Source of the DNA: Trissonchulus latispiculum
Taxonomy: Eukaryota > Nematoda > Enoplea > Enoplida > Ironidae
Direction: 5' to 3'
Length of the DNA stretch: 64,000 bases
NCBI GenBank assembly: GCA_030248195.1
Contig: JASAND010030344.1
Location: 1-64,000, forward strand
Below the pieces are notes generated by a model, which had not been told where the DNA came from, ran no database searches, and worked only from the letters and a program-made list of their open reading frames with translations. The position numbers and the translations under genes were made by a program. Positions 53,214 to 64,000 of this stretch are shown one piece after another (position 1 is the stretch's first letter; every line of letters begins with the position of its first letter).

Positions 53214-53555
53214 CAAGAGTACATATTAACGAAGAGTGTGACAAGCGTCATGCTCTTAGTTCTTAGGCTTGGGACATGAACTGCACGATAAGGGCTGACC
53301 CCCTACACAAATTAGACCCTTCACTTCAAAGAAATTTGCACGCTGTTTGTGTTCTAAAGCTCGCAACAAACGCACATTGAACCAATTGACTAGTTGTGTT
53401 TTTGAGCTTTAGAACGTAGGTATAGCGTGCAAATCTCTTTGAAGTGATGGGTCTAATTTGTGTAGGGGGTAAGCCGTTATCGTGCAGATCATGTCCCAAG
53501 CCTAATAACTAAAAGCCTGACGCTTGTCATACTCTTAGTTATCATGTACTCTAGG
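53214..53555. mobile_element. Palindromic element of family F, absent from copy A
   Basis: Arms run inward from CAAGAGTACAT and end GTACTCTAGG, with GACCCCCTACACAAATTAG and its mirror inside. Flanks are TGTCAT (53208-53213) and TATCAT (53556-53561). Copy A reads CTTCTGTATCATTTACAC at 43341-43358 with a single TATCAT. This shows that family F palindromes transpose and leave a duplication of about 6 bp. Confidence 0.8.
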
Positions 53556-54354
53556 TATCATTTACGGTCCTAGCTTCATTGTCTAGCAGATCAGGCGTTT
53601 AAAAATGACAGAAAAATGAAGCAGATAAATATTAGGACAATTAATGGTGAATATATATATGTCAAAAATATCGTCATTAAAATTTTGAGATTGGATTCTT
53701 GTGTCCAACGCACATTGATTTACAATATATACGCTATTTTACAATTGTTGTCATTTTTAGTGGGGGAAGGGGTGGGGCCCCCACTTCACAGTTTCCCCCT
53801 CCAGTTTTCGGAGTGAACTATTTTTACGGAACAATCTCCGGCGAAGCCGGAAGGTCAATATCGGGCCCCCCTGTAAAAGTACCCTGTGATCTAATAGTTA
53901 AAAGTTGAAATAAGGGAAATTGTTTGAAAATTCATAGCGAACGCAATATAAATCGGAGCTAACGAAAACTTTATATCGTTGGATTCAGCTCAGAAGAAAC
54001 TTTATGATTATGCTATTTTTACTCACTTTGGTTAGACTTGAGTTCCCAAAATGTTAGGTCAAAAAGTGGTATTTTTAGAAAAACTTGACTTTCAAAATTT
54101 TCAAATATATACCACATATATCAGTTGAAAGAAGACGACTAAGCAGTCCTGAAAATCTAATCGAAAAAATTTTTCAATGAGTCACGAGTAATAGCCATTC
54201 AAAGTCGTAAAAGTGACAAGATTTTGAAAGCATTTTGAAAGACGAAAAAAATGGAATGACTCACTCATTTGCCAACCAAACCAAGAGCAGGCCCCAGCTT
54301 GTGGATGTAAGTGGCGGGGTCAGTGTACGCCAGTCAGTGTAGAGGAGCGTCGGT

Positions 54355-54900
54355 TTAAGTTATGTTTTGGTTCGATCCCCACATTTCGTTCGGAATTTTA
54401 CTTCGTCAATTATCTTGTTATATACTTCGAACAAAAGCTAACAAAAGGACAAAAACTGTACTAACCAACAGGTGTGCATGAATGGTTTGATCTGACGATA
54501 ACGGATCAAGATTGGCAAGAAACAATTCTCGTTCTTTAAGAATAGGACGGGCTTCGTTCAAAATTCTCAACAGAGACTGCAGGGTCTTCATCCATCCTTA
54601 AAAAATTAGGAGTACATAGTGTCAATAATAGCGCCGAACGCACGAAATGAATTGGAGATTAAAGGACATTTTGGAACGTTTTCAGATATTTTCGAAAAAA
54701 AGTAGGAAAAAGTAGGAATGAAAAAAGTAGGAAAAGTAATAAGCGTAGGATTCCTGTAAACAAGGAATGGGACCGAACTACGCTCCAAGCTTCTTGATCT
54801 AGGATATCAATCAGGCATTTAAAAATGGCAGAAAAATGAAGCAGTTAAATAAATGTTAGGGCAAATGGTGAATCATAAAAATTTTGAGATTGAATTTTTG
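54355..54900 (-). pseudogene. Duplicated gene fragment, copy C (one exon)
   Basis: Only the last exon (about 54592-54466, reading MKTLQSLLRILNEARPIL) and flanking intron-like DNA remain. The acceptor region is replaced by unrelated sequence. The conserved intron side AAGCTAACAAAAGGACAAA at 54434-54452 also occurs at 41825, 49422 and 51522. Confidence 0.6.
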
Positions 54901-55166
54901 AGCACAACGCACACTGAGTTACAATAAGCTATGTTAGAATTGACCTGACGACCTGACTGCAAAATGTAGATTTCGTTGAAAAACTTGACCGCAAATCCGA
55001 CAGATCTAGTATAGCAATGTTCACAAAAAATCTAAAATAGAATATTTGCTGGCAATTTCGCAAATGAAGTCCGATCGAAAAACTTTTGGTACGTATGGAA
55101 CGGTAGTAACCCCCTCTACATATTGTGCAAATTTCATGCCGGTCGCCCTTGTGTAGCGTGAGTCAA
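54901..55166. other. Gene-free stretch
   Basis: AT-rich with AATGTTCACAAAAAATCT at 55016, the complement of the TTTTTTGTGAACATTGC at 56622. These may be far ends of one element. Confidence 0.35.
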
Positions 55167-55575
55167 GAGTACATAATGATAAGAGTGTGACAAGCGTCAC
55201 ACTCTAAGCAATGAAGGCAAAAACTATGCGATGCGCGCTAACGGCTTACCCCCCCCACAAATTGACCCCCTCTCACACCGCCCCTATATGGGTACATAGT
55301 TTCAAACGGGGGTCGCTCACTCGCTTAGTATATTTTGTACATCTATATGTTAAGCATACGCGCTTGCACCCCCTCCCCAAATTGGGCCCCTGTTAATTTC
55401 AGCGTGTAATTATGCAAAGCAGTGAGCTACCCCCGTTTGGACCACGTACCCATATAGGGGCGGTGTGAGAGGGGGTCAATTTGTGGGGGGGGGTAAGCCG
55501 TTAGCGCGCATCGCATAGCTTTTGCCTTCATTGCATAGAGTGTGACGCTTGTCACACTCTTATCATTATGTACTC
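55167..55575. mobile_element. Palindromic element, family F
   Basis: Ends GAGTACATAATGATAAGAG and CTCTTATCATTATGTACTC are perfect inverted repeats. Inside, TGTGACAAGCGTCACACTCT and its mirror form secondary hairpins. GACCCCCTCTCACACCGCCC is mirrored at 55455-55475. The centre is near 55371. Confidence 0.85.
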
Positions 55576-55599
55576 GTGGTGAGTAATAAAACTTTTTGT

Positions 55600-56290
55600 G
55601 AGTTTTTTGTGAACGAATATGGATATATCTAGGATATATCTAGGAAATTTTTCTTTTCATGCATAAATAGAGCATAGTCTATAGTGTTATTATGTAAAAA
55701 AATTTGGACTCCCAAGTTTCTTTTGCACAGGCTGAACTTCGAATTTTGGTTCTCGGCCCCCGGGTCCAAAGTGGCTACCCAGGAAATATGCTTGACCCTT
55801 ATTATTGATACACGAAGCTAGGAATCCACTTATTTTGTGTTCTATTGGTCTATTAAGCACAGAACAAACAATTTGGCGGAGTAATTTCGCATCTGGAATG
55901 GTCACGTGACTTGGCCTAGGGTCACGTGACCTGGGTCGGGGCCACGTGACTGACCAAAATTTTATTTCAGCGTCCCATAAGCCTAAAAACTCGCCAATAT
56001 AGGTTTTTCGGTGCGCAGAATTCAAATTTGGCATTAGTTTTTAGGTAGCTTTTGCCCAGATAGGTGATCCAGACCTCCCCATGGGTCCGGGGGGTTACGG
56101 GCCGGGTCCATCGCGCCGGACGGTCTGCCAGCAGCGGGTTGGGGTACCTAAAACATGCTCTATACAGGTTTTTCGGGTCGCTGAGTTCGAATTTAGTATT
56201 TGTTTTACCCTAGCGGTTACCTCAGAGGCATTTTACATAAAGTTGATATTGATTTTTCTTTTATGAATTTGTTCACAAAAAATCACCAGC
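55600..56290. mobile_element. Candidate TIR element (GTGAGTTTTTTGTGAAC)
   Basis: GAGTTTTTTGTGAACGAAT at 55600 and ATTTGTTCACAAAAAATCACC at 56267-56287 are inverted. Internally, TATAGGTTTTTCGGTGCGCA (55999) and ATACAGGTTTTTCGGGTCGC (56162) begin a diverged tandem duplication of about 160 bp. GC is higher than in the surroundings. Confidence 0.45.
55899..55955. promoter_or_regulatory. Cluster of three CACGTGAC sites
   Basis: GTCACGTGACTTGG, GTCACGTGACCTGG and GCCACGTGACTGAC occur within 57 bp at about 20-bp spacing. CACGTG is the core E-box bound by bHLH-zip factors. Inside a candidate mobile element it could equally be a repeated transposase-binding word. Confidence 0.45.
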
Positions 56291-56700
56291 CGGTGACGAA
56301 GCCAGAGGACATGGCAGAGAATCCAATATAGGGTTGCACAGCTTAGAGTTAGGACATGTCACATGCATAATATGGGGTACCTGCGCAAAGTCCATAGTGA
56401 GTACCAGCAAAAATTTCAACTTTGCTCCGGAGTTGTTCGAGGGTCCGATTTTGGGTGGGTCGACTATTTTAGGCACCCTAATCGGAGGAGTTGGGCCTCG
56501 GCAGTCAAACTTACATATGTTGAGGTTGGGACTTGTGGCTATTACCATGCAAAAAAATTTTCTTGTTAGCGGTTTCTTGTTAGCCGTCTAAGTGGGTGAT
56601 TTTTTTGTGAATTTTCGGGGTGATTTTTTGTGAACATTGCTATATCTTTTGGGCACGGGGGTGGACAACGATAACCCTTATGTATTTTAAACCACCACAC

Positions 56701-57056
56701 CATAAGGTATACATATTCTAAACCGGAAAGATCCAGGATATGTTTAAGGTTTTTTCCCGTGGGCGGGGAGGGCCCGGGCATGGGGAAGAAACTTCGGGGG
56801 GAATATTATTTTACAAAAAATTAGCCAAACAATGGTATTTTTGGCGTATTTTGCATGATGAAACGCAGAAAGTTCTCAGGAATGCAAGGAGTCAAGTTAA
56901 AAATAGCTATTTTAACGAAAAAATCTCCGGCGAAGCCGGAAAAATTTTGAAAATTTGTCTATTTTTGGCAAAACTTTGGGCCTCCAAAAAATCCCGGGGG
57001 GAGCAAAAATCCCGGGAGTGGGCGATTTCGGGGGAAGGCAGGCCAAAAGAATATCG
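56701..57056. mobile_element. C/G-rich MITE with GCGAAGC hairpin (CCAGGATATG end)
   Basis: Closely parallels 59005-59410 in reverse: AGCCAAACAATGGTATTTTT, GCGTATTTTGCATGATGAAA, TCCGGCGAAGCCGGA (56926-56940) and GGCCTCCAAAAAATCCCGGG. The right terminus is lost where the family P palindrome begins. Confidence 0.65.
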
Positions 57057-58143
57057 GGTACTGAAATCTTAGCCGCCATCAAGTCGTATGCAGCCGTTGC
57101 TTGTGACCCCACCCATTTTTTTACAACTACCAACATAACTGATTACGAATTTCTGCTGGCTGCTACGTCTTAGATTCAAGATTGCCATTTAAACATAATG
57201 ATTTGGCAAATGTGTCCCCATCAGCGGAAAAATATTAGATGGGGTTGTATCCTATCTGCATCTCAGACAATTGATCTTCAAAGTTGAAGTTTTCCAAAAC
57301 TTTAATTTTTTGCTAACGAAAAGAAATTTTTAATTCTAGTTCTAAGCTACGAGGCTGTAATTTGGTATAGATGCCCTATACTGTTCTAGTGGCCCTAGTG
57401 TACTCATTGTGCCGAACGGTAGAAAATTCTGCCGGCTGAATAATGTTTTTGTCAAGTTTAATATTCAAAAATTTGCCAAATTCGCTATTTTTGGGCATAC
57501 ACCCGAAATAGAAAAAATTTTGAAATTGGAAACTTTTGAGATATTTGAACTCAGCGTGGTCGCAAATACATCCACAAAACATTTCAGCTCGATTAGAAAC
57601 TGCTACTTCTATGGCTGCAGGAAGTTTCTACACAGAAAATAGCGGTTTCGGCAATTTTTGAAGATTCAAGTTCACAAAAAATTTTCAGCTCGGCAGAATT
57701 TCCTACCACTTTGCACAAATGAATACACCTATAGGGCCTCTGTGTGTATGCAAAATTACAATCGTATGGCTTGCGCCATAATTAAAGGTTTCTTTTCGCT
57801 AACCAAAAATTTAGAAATTCTTCGCATAACTGTGAAGCCCAATTCTCTTAGATTTAGGTAAGATACAACCATCTAGTTTTTCCGCTGATGGGGACCAATT
57901 CGCCATATTACGATGCTAAATTGCAACTCTGAAGAAGCTAGGGCCTAGCAGCCAGCAGAAACTTTTAATCGTTATATATAATGTTGGTAGTTGTGTAAAA
58001 TGGGGGGCACATAAAAGCGGCGGCTGCACAAGAAGGCGACTAGAACTCAGTATCCGATATTTTTTGACCACACCCATGCTCTATATCTGTGCCAAAAAGT
58101 AGGCCAACGGGACCCAGTCGGGGCTAGTCGATTTTAGCAGCCT
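57057..58143. mobile_element. Palindromic element, family P, nearly complete
   Basis: Both arms include the tail: 57057-57170 is the complement of 57960-58075 (CAACTACCAACATAAC versus ATGTTGGTAGTTGTG). Inner arms carry GGCAAATGTGTCCCCATCAG and its mirror CTGATGGGGACCAATTCGCC, then GTATCCTATCTGCATCT and its mirror. This shows that the one-sided copies at 5150, 8325 and 49750 are truncated versions. Confidence 0.75.
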
Positions 58144-59004
58144 ACACCCTAATGCCCGAGTCGGCGTCTACAAGCTGTTGTAGCTAACGAAATATTCCTA
58201 GTGGGCAGAAGACTCCGCGTCCGGTTAGAGATTTCCTTCTTGCTGTAGTTGATGCAGCCGGCGATTATCGTTCCATGTGTTCCCTGGGGCGCCTGACCAG
58301 CGTGCCAAATACATCCTAACTTCATGGGACATGATTGGTTGTATTTCTTTCTTTTATCCTCAGACATGTCGAGTTGAAAAAATTTCGGTCCTTAAATTGG
58401 ACTACATAGTTTGTGCATCACTTAATCCCATCAATCCCTTCTTTTAGCCCTGTTCTGGGCTGTCCCCCATTGATACCCTTGCTAAGACGTTTGCTGGACT
58501 CCTCATGTGAATTCGCTATGCCGGCAGCAATTCGCTTACCGTAGTCCAACACAACGAAATTCACAACGAAATTACGTATATATGTTAAGTAGTCTAGCTA
58601 GTTTAACCGTCTACGCAAACAACTACATATCTTCAACGATTATTTGACCGTTTAATTTTTTACTGACCTGACACTGTTCACTCTGTTTGCTACAATCAAG
58701 AAGGCAAAGCATGAAAGTCCGCGAATATGGGTTGTTCGGCGAAGCTGTGCCCATATTAATTCGCCAACAACCTAGTCCTCTTTTGTTTTTGAACCTAGAC
58801 CCATATAAAACATTTTTAAGACTAGTCCTCTCTTGACTTTGCAACCTCAATATCACCCATATTACTTTTTCATGCTCCAGAGGAGCATTTTTATTTCTTG
58901 TCCTTCTGTCATTTTAAAGGATCACTTTCCAGCACTGTGTTAATTGATATAAGGAGCTTGAACAGTGCCACAGGCAGGGCAGAAAAGTGATAAATACATA
59001 ATAC
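58144..59004. other. Gene-free stretch with one weak minus-strand frame
   Basis: 58149-58367 on the minus strand is a 72-codon frame (MSEDKRKKYNQSCPMKLGC...) with a plausible start, and 58623-58856 is a 77-codon frame. Neither has a recognisable domain or splice support. I list the region and not the genes. Confidence 0.3.
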
Positions 59005-59410
59005 CAGGGTATTTTTTACAGGGGGGGGGCGGGGGCCCCCCCCCCGAAATTGACCTTCCCCCCCGAAAATGCCTTCCCCCCCCGAAATCGCCCCCTCCCG
59101 GGATTTTTGCTTCCCCCCCCCCGGGATTTTTTGGAGGCCCAAATTTTTGCCAAAAATAGGCCAATTTTCAAAAATTTTCCGGCTTCGCCGGAGATTTTTT
59201 CGCAAAAATAGCTATTTTTAGCTTAAATCCTGGCATTTTTGAGAACTTTTTGCGTTTCACCATGCAAAATACGCCAAAAAATACCATTTTTTGGCTCATT
59301 TTTGCGAAAAAAATCTTCGCCCCCCCGAAAATTTCTTCCCCCCCCGGGCCCCGGGGGGCCCCCCGGGAAGCCCCCCCCCCCCCCCGAAAAAATCCCTAAA
59401 AAATACCCTG
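59005..59410. mobile_element. C/G-rich MITE with CAGGGTATTTTTTA ends and GCGAAGC hairpin
   Basis: Ends CAGGGTATTTTTTA and TAAAAAATACCCTG are perfect 14-bp inverted repeats flanked by TAATAC (58999-59004 and 59411-59416). The hairpin TCCGGCTTCGCCGGA is at 59178-59192, close to the centre. G runs fill the left third and C runs the right third. Confidence 0.85.
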
Positions 59411-59462
59411 TAATACTACCAATGAATCCCCACCGCCGTCCCCAGCGTCGCTGCAAAAACGT

Positions 59463-59700
59463 TAATGACAAAAGTTGTTCGCCTCACAAAGGGCATAGCA
59501 AACTTGACCACTTTTGAAGACTTTCATTTTTGATCCCCAAAGGAGCCACTGGGGGTGGGGCACTCACCCACAGGACGATGGAGCCACTTTTTATGGGTGG
59601 TATAATGACAAGTTGTTCGCCTCGTCAAGTTCTTTCATTTGATATAAAACTTGACCTCTTTTGAAGACTTTCATTTTTGACCCCCACAGGACCCCCGACT
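59463..59700 (+). repeat. Two diverged units related to the 147-bp repeat
   Basis: ATGACAAAAGTTGTTCGCCTC (split at 59467) and ATGACAAGTTGTTCGCCTCG (59604) each precede CTTGACC...TTTTGAAGACTTTCATTTTTGA. This matches the order of the array at 61243-61940. Confidence 0.65.
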
Positions 59701-59726
59701 AGCAGGCCCTGGGGTCAGGGAGGCAC

Positions 59727-60632
59727 ATCCAGCGACTTCAGCAGTATGCTCATCGTTTTCACCGACCCCGATTTACTATATATGGATACCACCAAAGGGC
59801 CGAAAAACGCCATTTTTGTGACTTTTAGTCCATTTCCAGTAAAGTGGGACTTGATTTCAACCGAAGTGCCAAAATAGCGAAAGTCCGACTTTGGGGACTT
59901 GGCACAGAGCCAAAGTTGGCCAAGTGCCAAAATTACCGTCGTTTGGACGTTTTGTAGCATGGGGATACTGTCTACAAACATATCATAGTAGCACTGGACC
60001 AAAATGCCCACATCGTTCCAACACTTCGCTAGAAAATGCACTTCGAATTAGCGTTATTCACCGAGAAAAAACGCACGGTAACTCCCACCTAGTGCAAAAT
60101 TTCGAAGTTCGGAATTTTAACCAAAAGTATGGTGGTACTTGTAGTACTACTAGAGTTGTTTACGATGGTAACCTTTTTACCACTCCCGGACCTCTAATTA
60201 GCTGGCACCAGGCCAACACTATTCGCCTAGCCAAGGGCTTTCATTTGATACCAAACTTGACCACTCCTGGGGTCTCAGGACACATTAAGCGACTTCGGCA
60301 GTATGCTCATCGCTTTCACAGACCCCGATTTACTATATATGGGTACCACCACAGGGCCGAAAAACAGCATTTTTAGTGACTTTTAGTCTATTTCTAGTAA
60401 CAGAGGGACTTGGAAACTTTTCGCCCAAACAGGCGAAAAAACGCAAAGTTTGGGCCCATCTCCTGAAAGCTACAGAGTGAAATTAAAAAATCCCCTCGTT
60501 ACTTTGTGCGCATAGTCCGAAATATTCAAATAAAATAAACGAAACCTATCGACCTGCTTGCCTGTGAAAAAAAGTGGAACACAACCAAAGTGCCAAAATA
60601 GCCAAAAACTCCGACTTTGGGGCCTTGGCACC
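59727..60632 (+). repeat. Dispersed direct repeat, family H, copies 2 and 3
   Basis: Copy 2 (59727-59960) and copy 3 (60268-60632) share CGACTTC(A/G)GCAGTATGCTCAT, ACCCCGATTTACTATATATG and AGTGCCAAAATAGC with each other and with 36120-36590. Copy 3 is broken at TTGGCAC by the GGATCG-word unit. Confidence 0.75.
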
Positions 60633-60728
60633 AGTGATGTGGATCGGATCGGATCGGCAGCCAAAATCAACTACCGATCCGATCCGATCCAGCCCCGTAT
60701 CGGACCGATCCGATCCGATCCGACCATA
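60633..60728. mobile_element. GGATCG-word foldback
   Basis: AGTGATGTGGATCGGATCGG leads into three GGATCG words, a short spacer, then CCGATCCGATCCGATCC arrays. AGTGATGT is also the end of the ACTGAA-word elements. The element appears inserted into family H copy 3. The right end is not defined. Confidence 0.6.
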
Positions 60729-61242
60729 ATGTTAATTTTCAATTGTAGACACTTAAATTGCTATATTTTCCGATTTCCCCATATTTTGCACAACTCTTCA
60801 TCGAACTTCTCACCTGAATCATATTGAATAATTCTGAAAGTCCGTATCAGAAACTGCAGCTGCAGAATGATGTGTGGTCACTTTGAAAAATAACGATTTG
60901 TTTTGTTATGGGTATTTAAGATAAAGATCTAGTGAGAACTACACAAAACACAGTGAGAAATGAGAACTATACAAGGATAAGATAAAATTGAAGAAACTAG
61001 CGTGTAAGACCAAAAAATGTGCGTATAAACTTTGGTCGTATTTATAAAGCAAGCAATGGATATATTTTAACATTGTTCGGAAATGGAGACGACACGCAAA
61101 ATATACGGAAATTATATTATATAACATATATATAATACAAGTAACAAAAATGCTCCGCACAAAAGGGGATAATATGTGTGTTGGGCCTATGTTTATCCTT
61201 TATATAAATTCCGGTTGAGAAAGGCATAAATCCGACACAGCA
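60729..61242. other. Gene-free stretch
   Basis: AT-rich, with an isolated end of the 29639-30822 palindrome family at 61010-61070 (GACCAAAAAATGTGCG, TGGATATATTTTAACA). Confidence 0.35.
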
Positions 61243-61940
61243 AAAGTTGCTCAGCTCACTTAGGGCTTTCATTTGATACCAAATTTGACCGCTTTTGAAA
61301 AATTTCAGTTTTGAAAGAAAATCGCCTAAGTCCCCACCTCACCAAACCACAGCACTCTATAGCCACTTTGGGTACGCAGTACTATGACAAACGTTGCTCA
61401 GCTCACTTAGGGCTTTCATTTGATACCAAAATTGAGTACTTTTGAAAAATTTTATTTTTGACCCAAAATCGCTTAAGTCCCCACCACAGCACTCTATAGC
61501 CACTTTGGGTACGCAGTTCTATGACAAAAGTTGCTCAGCTCACTTAGGGCTTTCATTTGATACCAAATTTTACCACTTTTGAAAATTTTTATTTTTGACC
61601 CAAAATCGCGTAAGTCCCCACCCCACCCCACCACAGCACACTACAGCCACTTTGGATACGCAGTTATATGACAAAAGTTGCTCAGCTCACTTAGAGCTCT
61701 CATTTGATACCTAATTTGACCACTTTTGAAAAATTTTATTTTCGACAACTTGACCCCCCACCCGACTGACCCTTCAAACGGCAAACTGGAACCACGAACC
61801 AAAGAAGTCCCCACCCCACCCCACCACAGCACTCTACAGCCACTTTGGGTACGCAGTTCTATGACAAAAGTTGCTCAGCTCACTTAGGGCTTTCATTTGA
61901 TACCAAATTTGACAACTTTTGAAAAACTTTATTTTCGACC
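61243..61940 (-). repeat. 147-bp tandem array, inverted relative to 46-655
   Basis: Five units begin at TGCTCAGCTCAC at 61248, 61395, 61532, 61679 and 61872 (periods 147, 137, 147 and 193). Each is the complement of the left array, including GCTTTCATTTGATACC and CCACCCCACCACAGCAC. The last two units have gained a GACCCTTCAAACGGCAAA insert. Confidence 0.9.
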
Positions 61941-62200
61941 ATTTGACCCTCCCACCCGACTGACCCTTCAAACGGCAAAGTAGAACCAGCCCAGCAAAAT
62001 AGGTACGTCGGACGGCAAAAAGGATACCGGGAATGAGCTGGACGCACCAGAAAACACCTATAGACAAAGTTTTGAGAGGCCAGGTAGAGCCTACTATGGA
62101 TCTCCAGCAAGCGGTTTCCGACTTGACCCTCCCGACGGCAAAGTGGAACCAACCCAGCAAGATGGGTAGGTCTGACGGTAAAACTGGACTGGGGGAATCA
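61941..62200 (+). repeat. GACGGCAAAGTGGAACCA-word repeats
   Basis: ACGGCAAAGTAGAACCAGCC (61973), GACGGCAAAAAGGATACCGG (62012), GACGGCAAAGTGGAACCAAC (62133) and GACGGTAAAACTGGAC (62174) are spaced irregularly. CCAGAAAACACC and CCAGAAAACCATTG flank two of them. An open frame across this is a repeat shadow. Confidence 0.55.
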
Positions 62201-62472
62201 ATTCCCCGTGCCAGAAAACCATTGTATGGAAGATTAGAGCTTTCAAAGTTGAATAGACAGCGAGAAATTTCGATTTTTCATTTTTCGAATTTTCGCCATC
62301 TTTGACGGGCCACTGTGGTCGCTAGGGAAGTGATAGAGAAACGCAACCTGAACCGTTAGTTAGTTCAATATATTATGCAATTTCTGAGTATAAAAAGAAA
62401 TCAGCTCCAGCTCGTAACGTTCGACCTGAGCGACGACCACAAAAATGGTCACTTTTCGCTATGAGCCGACTT

Positions 62473-62512
62473 TGCGGCGCCACTGCGGCGCTGTGGCGCA
62501 GCTGCGGCGCAA
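62473..62512. repeat. GCGGCGC-word cluster
   Basis: Four GCGGCGC, GTGGCGC or complementary words in 40 bp can fold back on themselves. A second word cluster, TGCGCAGGA and TGCGCAGCT, lies at 62755-62810. Confidence 0.6.
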
Positions 62513-62860
62513 AAAAAGTTGTGATTCTTAAATTCTTTAGAGGGTACTACTAGACCCTATAGCCCTTTAGGTTGGCCCACCGCTGCAGAACACGTGAAAG
62601 CGGCGAACATTATGTACAATACAACCATCAAATAGGAGAAACCGGAAAAAAAACATCGCCGCCATAACCGGTCCGGGGCGCAACTTTTTAACGGTAAGTG
62701 ATACGGGGCTGAAATTTCACAGACATACTAAACTCGATGTGCTCTACAATTTGCGCATGAAATCTGCGCAGGATCTGCACAGGATTTTGCGCAGCTCCTG
62801 CGCAGCTTATTTTGCACTGTCTCCAGCCACTTTCACACATATTATAGGGGTCGCTAACAG

Positions 62861-63010
62861 TGCCGTGACGGCCGCGTGGTTAAAGCGTTCGACTTCGAAT
62901 CGGATAGTCCGAGGTTCGAATCCCCGCTGCCACAAGGCTTTCACAAATTCCCTTGAGCCCGGGACTAAGCACGTATCGGTTAGCCGTGCGCTCTAGCCAG
63001 CCCAGCTATT
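62861..63010 (+). mobile_element. tRNA-derived SINE, copy 2, between 36-bp direct repeats
   Basis: Same head and body as 2302-2460: GACGGCCGCGTGGTTAAAGC (A box), GAGGTTCGAATCCCC (B box) and TCACAAATTCCCTTGAGC. It is flanked by GTCTCCAGCCAC...CACACATATTATAGGGGTC at 62819-62853 and 63023-63058. These are longer than usual SINE target duplications. Confidence 0.8.
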
Positions 63011-63109
63011 TATCCTTAATTGGTCTCCAGCCACTTTTCACACATATTATAGGGGTCTCTGCCGCGACCCCTATGATATTATTTATATATTATATTATAT
63101 AATTGTATT

Positions 63110-63720
63110 ATATAAAACGGTTTTATGAACGGAAAATCTAAAATATACAAAGGTTTCCTAAGATATGCACATTGCAGATTTACTTTTTTTCGTGATCAAA
63201 TAGATCTGGTTCCGCATCATATTGTTGCACTTACAACCATTTCAGCCAAAGAACACCCAAGTTTCGGGTTTTCAAAATGTAAATAATTTAATGCTCACGA
63301 TATGGTTATCATTTAAAAGCTCTTGACAATCTGAACACGTTAATACAATCATTTCCCAAAATGCACTCGATTCTCAAATTCACGAAAACAGATTTTTCCG
63401 GATTTAAGTGTTTTCCATCACCAATAAGCCATGGGTCTTGAGTCAAGACTCTTGACCCGAACGGCCTTAACGAGCGGAACAATTGTAATACAACTAGATC
63501 CCAGAAATAACCCCTGTTCCGAGATTCACAAAAACTGCATCCATTAATAGTGAACTCGAGAAATTGGAACATTTTCAGGTATTGGATCCAGCTCATTCTA
63601 AAAAATATATATTGCTGGGGTTTGCTCTGAAGGCATAAGTTCGCAATAAACGATCAAAGCTTGTACACACAATTTTGGTCGCACAATAGCATATACAAAA
63701 GTGGGTCCGGCTGATTTTGC
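63110..63720. mobile_element. Diverged member of the 29639-30822 palindrome family
   Basis: GAACGGAAAATCTAAAAT (63128), GATCAAATAGATCTGGTTCC (63195) and TTGCTGGGGTTTGCTCTGAA (63614), then ACACACAATTTTGGTCGCAC (63665), follow the order of that family. Symmetry is largely lost. Confidence 0.6.
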
Positions 63721-64000
63721 AGGCTTTCCACTTTTCAGCAAACGCACTTTGGCGAAACATTTTCCTTCCAATTTCAGACAACGTTCCTATTAGTTGAGAA
63801 CTTTTAATCATACCAGAATAAGTCACTCTCAGCGGTCAGCGGTACTGAATTTAAAAAGCAGAACAGACTGTACAAAAAATAATTAGCAGGAAATATTAGA
63901 GAGCAATCCCATTTGACTCTTTTTCATATATATGCGTATACAAGAATTATTTATCCAGAGAGAGAACATAAAACAAAAACATTAGCAACAGAAAATTCAA

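Noticed and set aside
54300..54345. Short copy of the 735-bp exon (GCAGGCCCCAGCTTGTG and AAGTGGCGGGGTCAGTGTAC)
   Set aside because: Only about 45 bp; too small to call a separate element, though it shows the exon sequence is dispersed.
58149..58367. 72-codon minus-strand frame starting MSEDKRKKYNQSC
   Set aside because: Start context is plausible, but there is no domain, no splice support, and it abuts a palindromic element.

Overview
The window reads as a gene-poor stretch of a large, repeat-rich animal genome, probably a marine-type invertebrate. I cannot name the species. Three things point to a metazoan: one seven-transmembrane receptor exon, splice-bounded exon fragments, and a non-LTR retrotransposon with a 2A peptide, a PHD finger and RNase H, a type reported from several invertebrate phyla. 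No bacterial operons, CRISPR arrays or rRNA genes are visible. Most of the 64 kb is inverted repeats, MITEs, SINEs, tandem arrays and decayed LINEs.

Layout. 1-10 kb: a 147-bp tandem array, a perfect foldback element (748-1504), a hAT-type MITE with an 8-bp target duplication (1666-2029), a tRNA-derived SINE, several C/G-rich MITEs, one good terminal exon (4860-4978), a palindromic element (5150-6170), a GATCCT-word foldback (7393-8154) and a 176-bp tandem array. 10-23 kb: a hAT-type element with GGGGCC arrays at both ends (10667-12115), a 640-bp near-perfect palindrome (14673-15312), a receptor exon (16205-17068) and largely featureless AT-rich DNA. 23-27 kb: a 3.2-kb 2A/PHD/endonuclease/RT/RNase H retrotransposon with 15-bp target duplications, sitting inside an older TIR-bounded element. 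27-41 kb: a 4.5-kb TIR element enclosing a 1.2-kb palindrome and an ACTGAA-word hAT-type MITE, then nested C-rich MITEs and a TTAA-flanked MITE. 41-55 kb: three related copies of a multi-exon gene fragment (minus strand), which act as natural filled/empty site comparisons for at least four insertions. Between them lies a large inverted repeat whose arms each carry the same 735-bp splice-bounded exon. 55-64 kb: further palindromes, a CAGGGTATTTTTTA MITE, a direct-repeat family, and the 147-bp array again in inverted orientation.

Three patterns recur. (1) A hairpin, TCCGGCTTCGCCGGA, whose other strand contains GCGAAGC, lies inside at least ten C-rich MITE copies, some with clear 5-bp target duplications. 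(2) Several foldback or hAT-type elements are each built from their own short repeated word (ACTGAA, AGGATC, GGATCG, GGGGCC, GGGGAAACATG). (3) A roughly 45-bp core ending in GCTTTCAAATGATACC is shared by structurally unrelated repeats. Few intact genes remain: the receptor exon, two clean exons (4860-4978 and 48172-48302) and one intact exon of the duplicated fragment (52230-52386).
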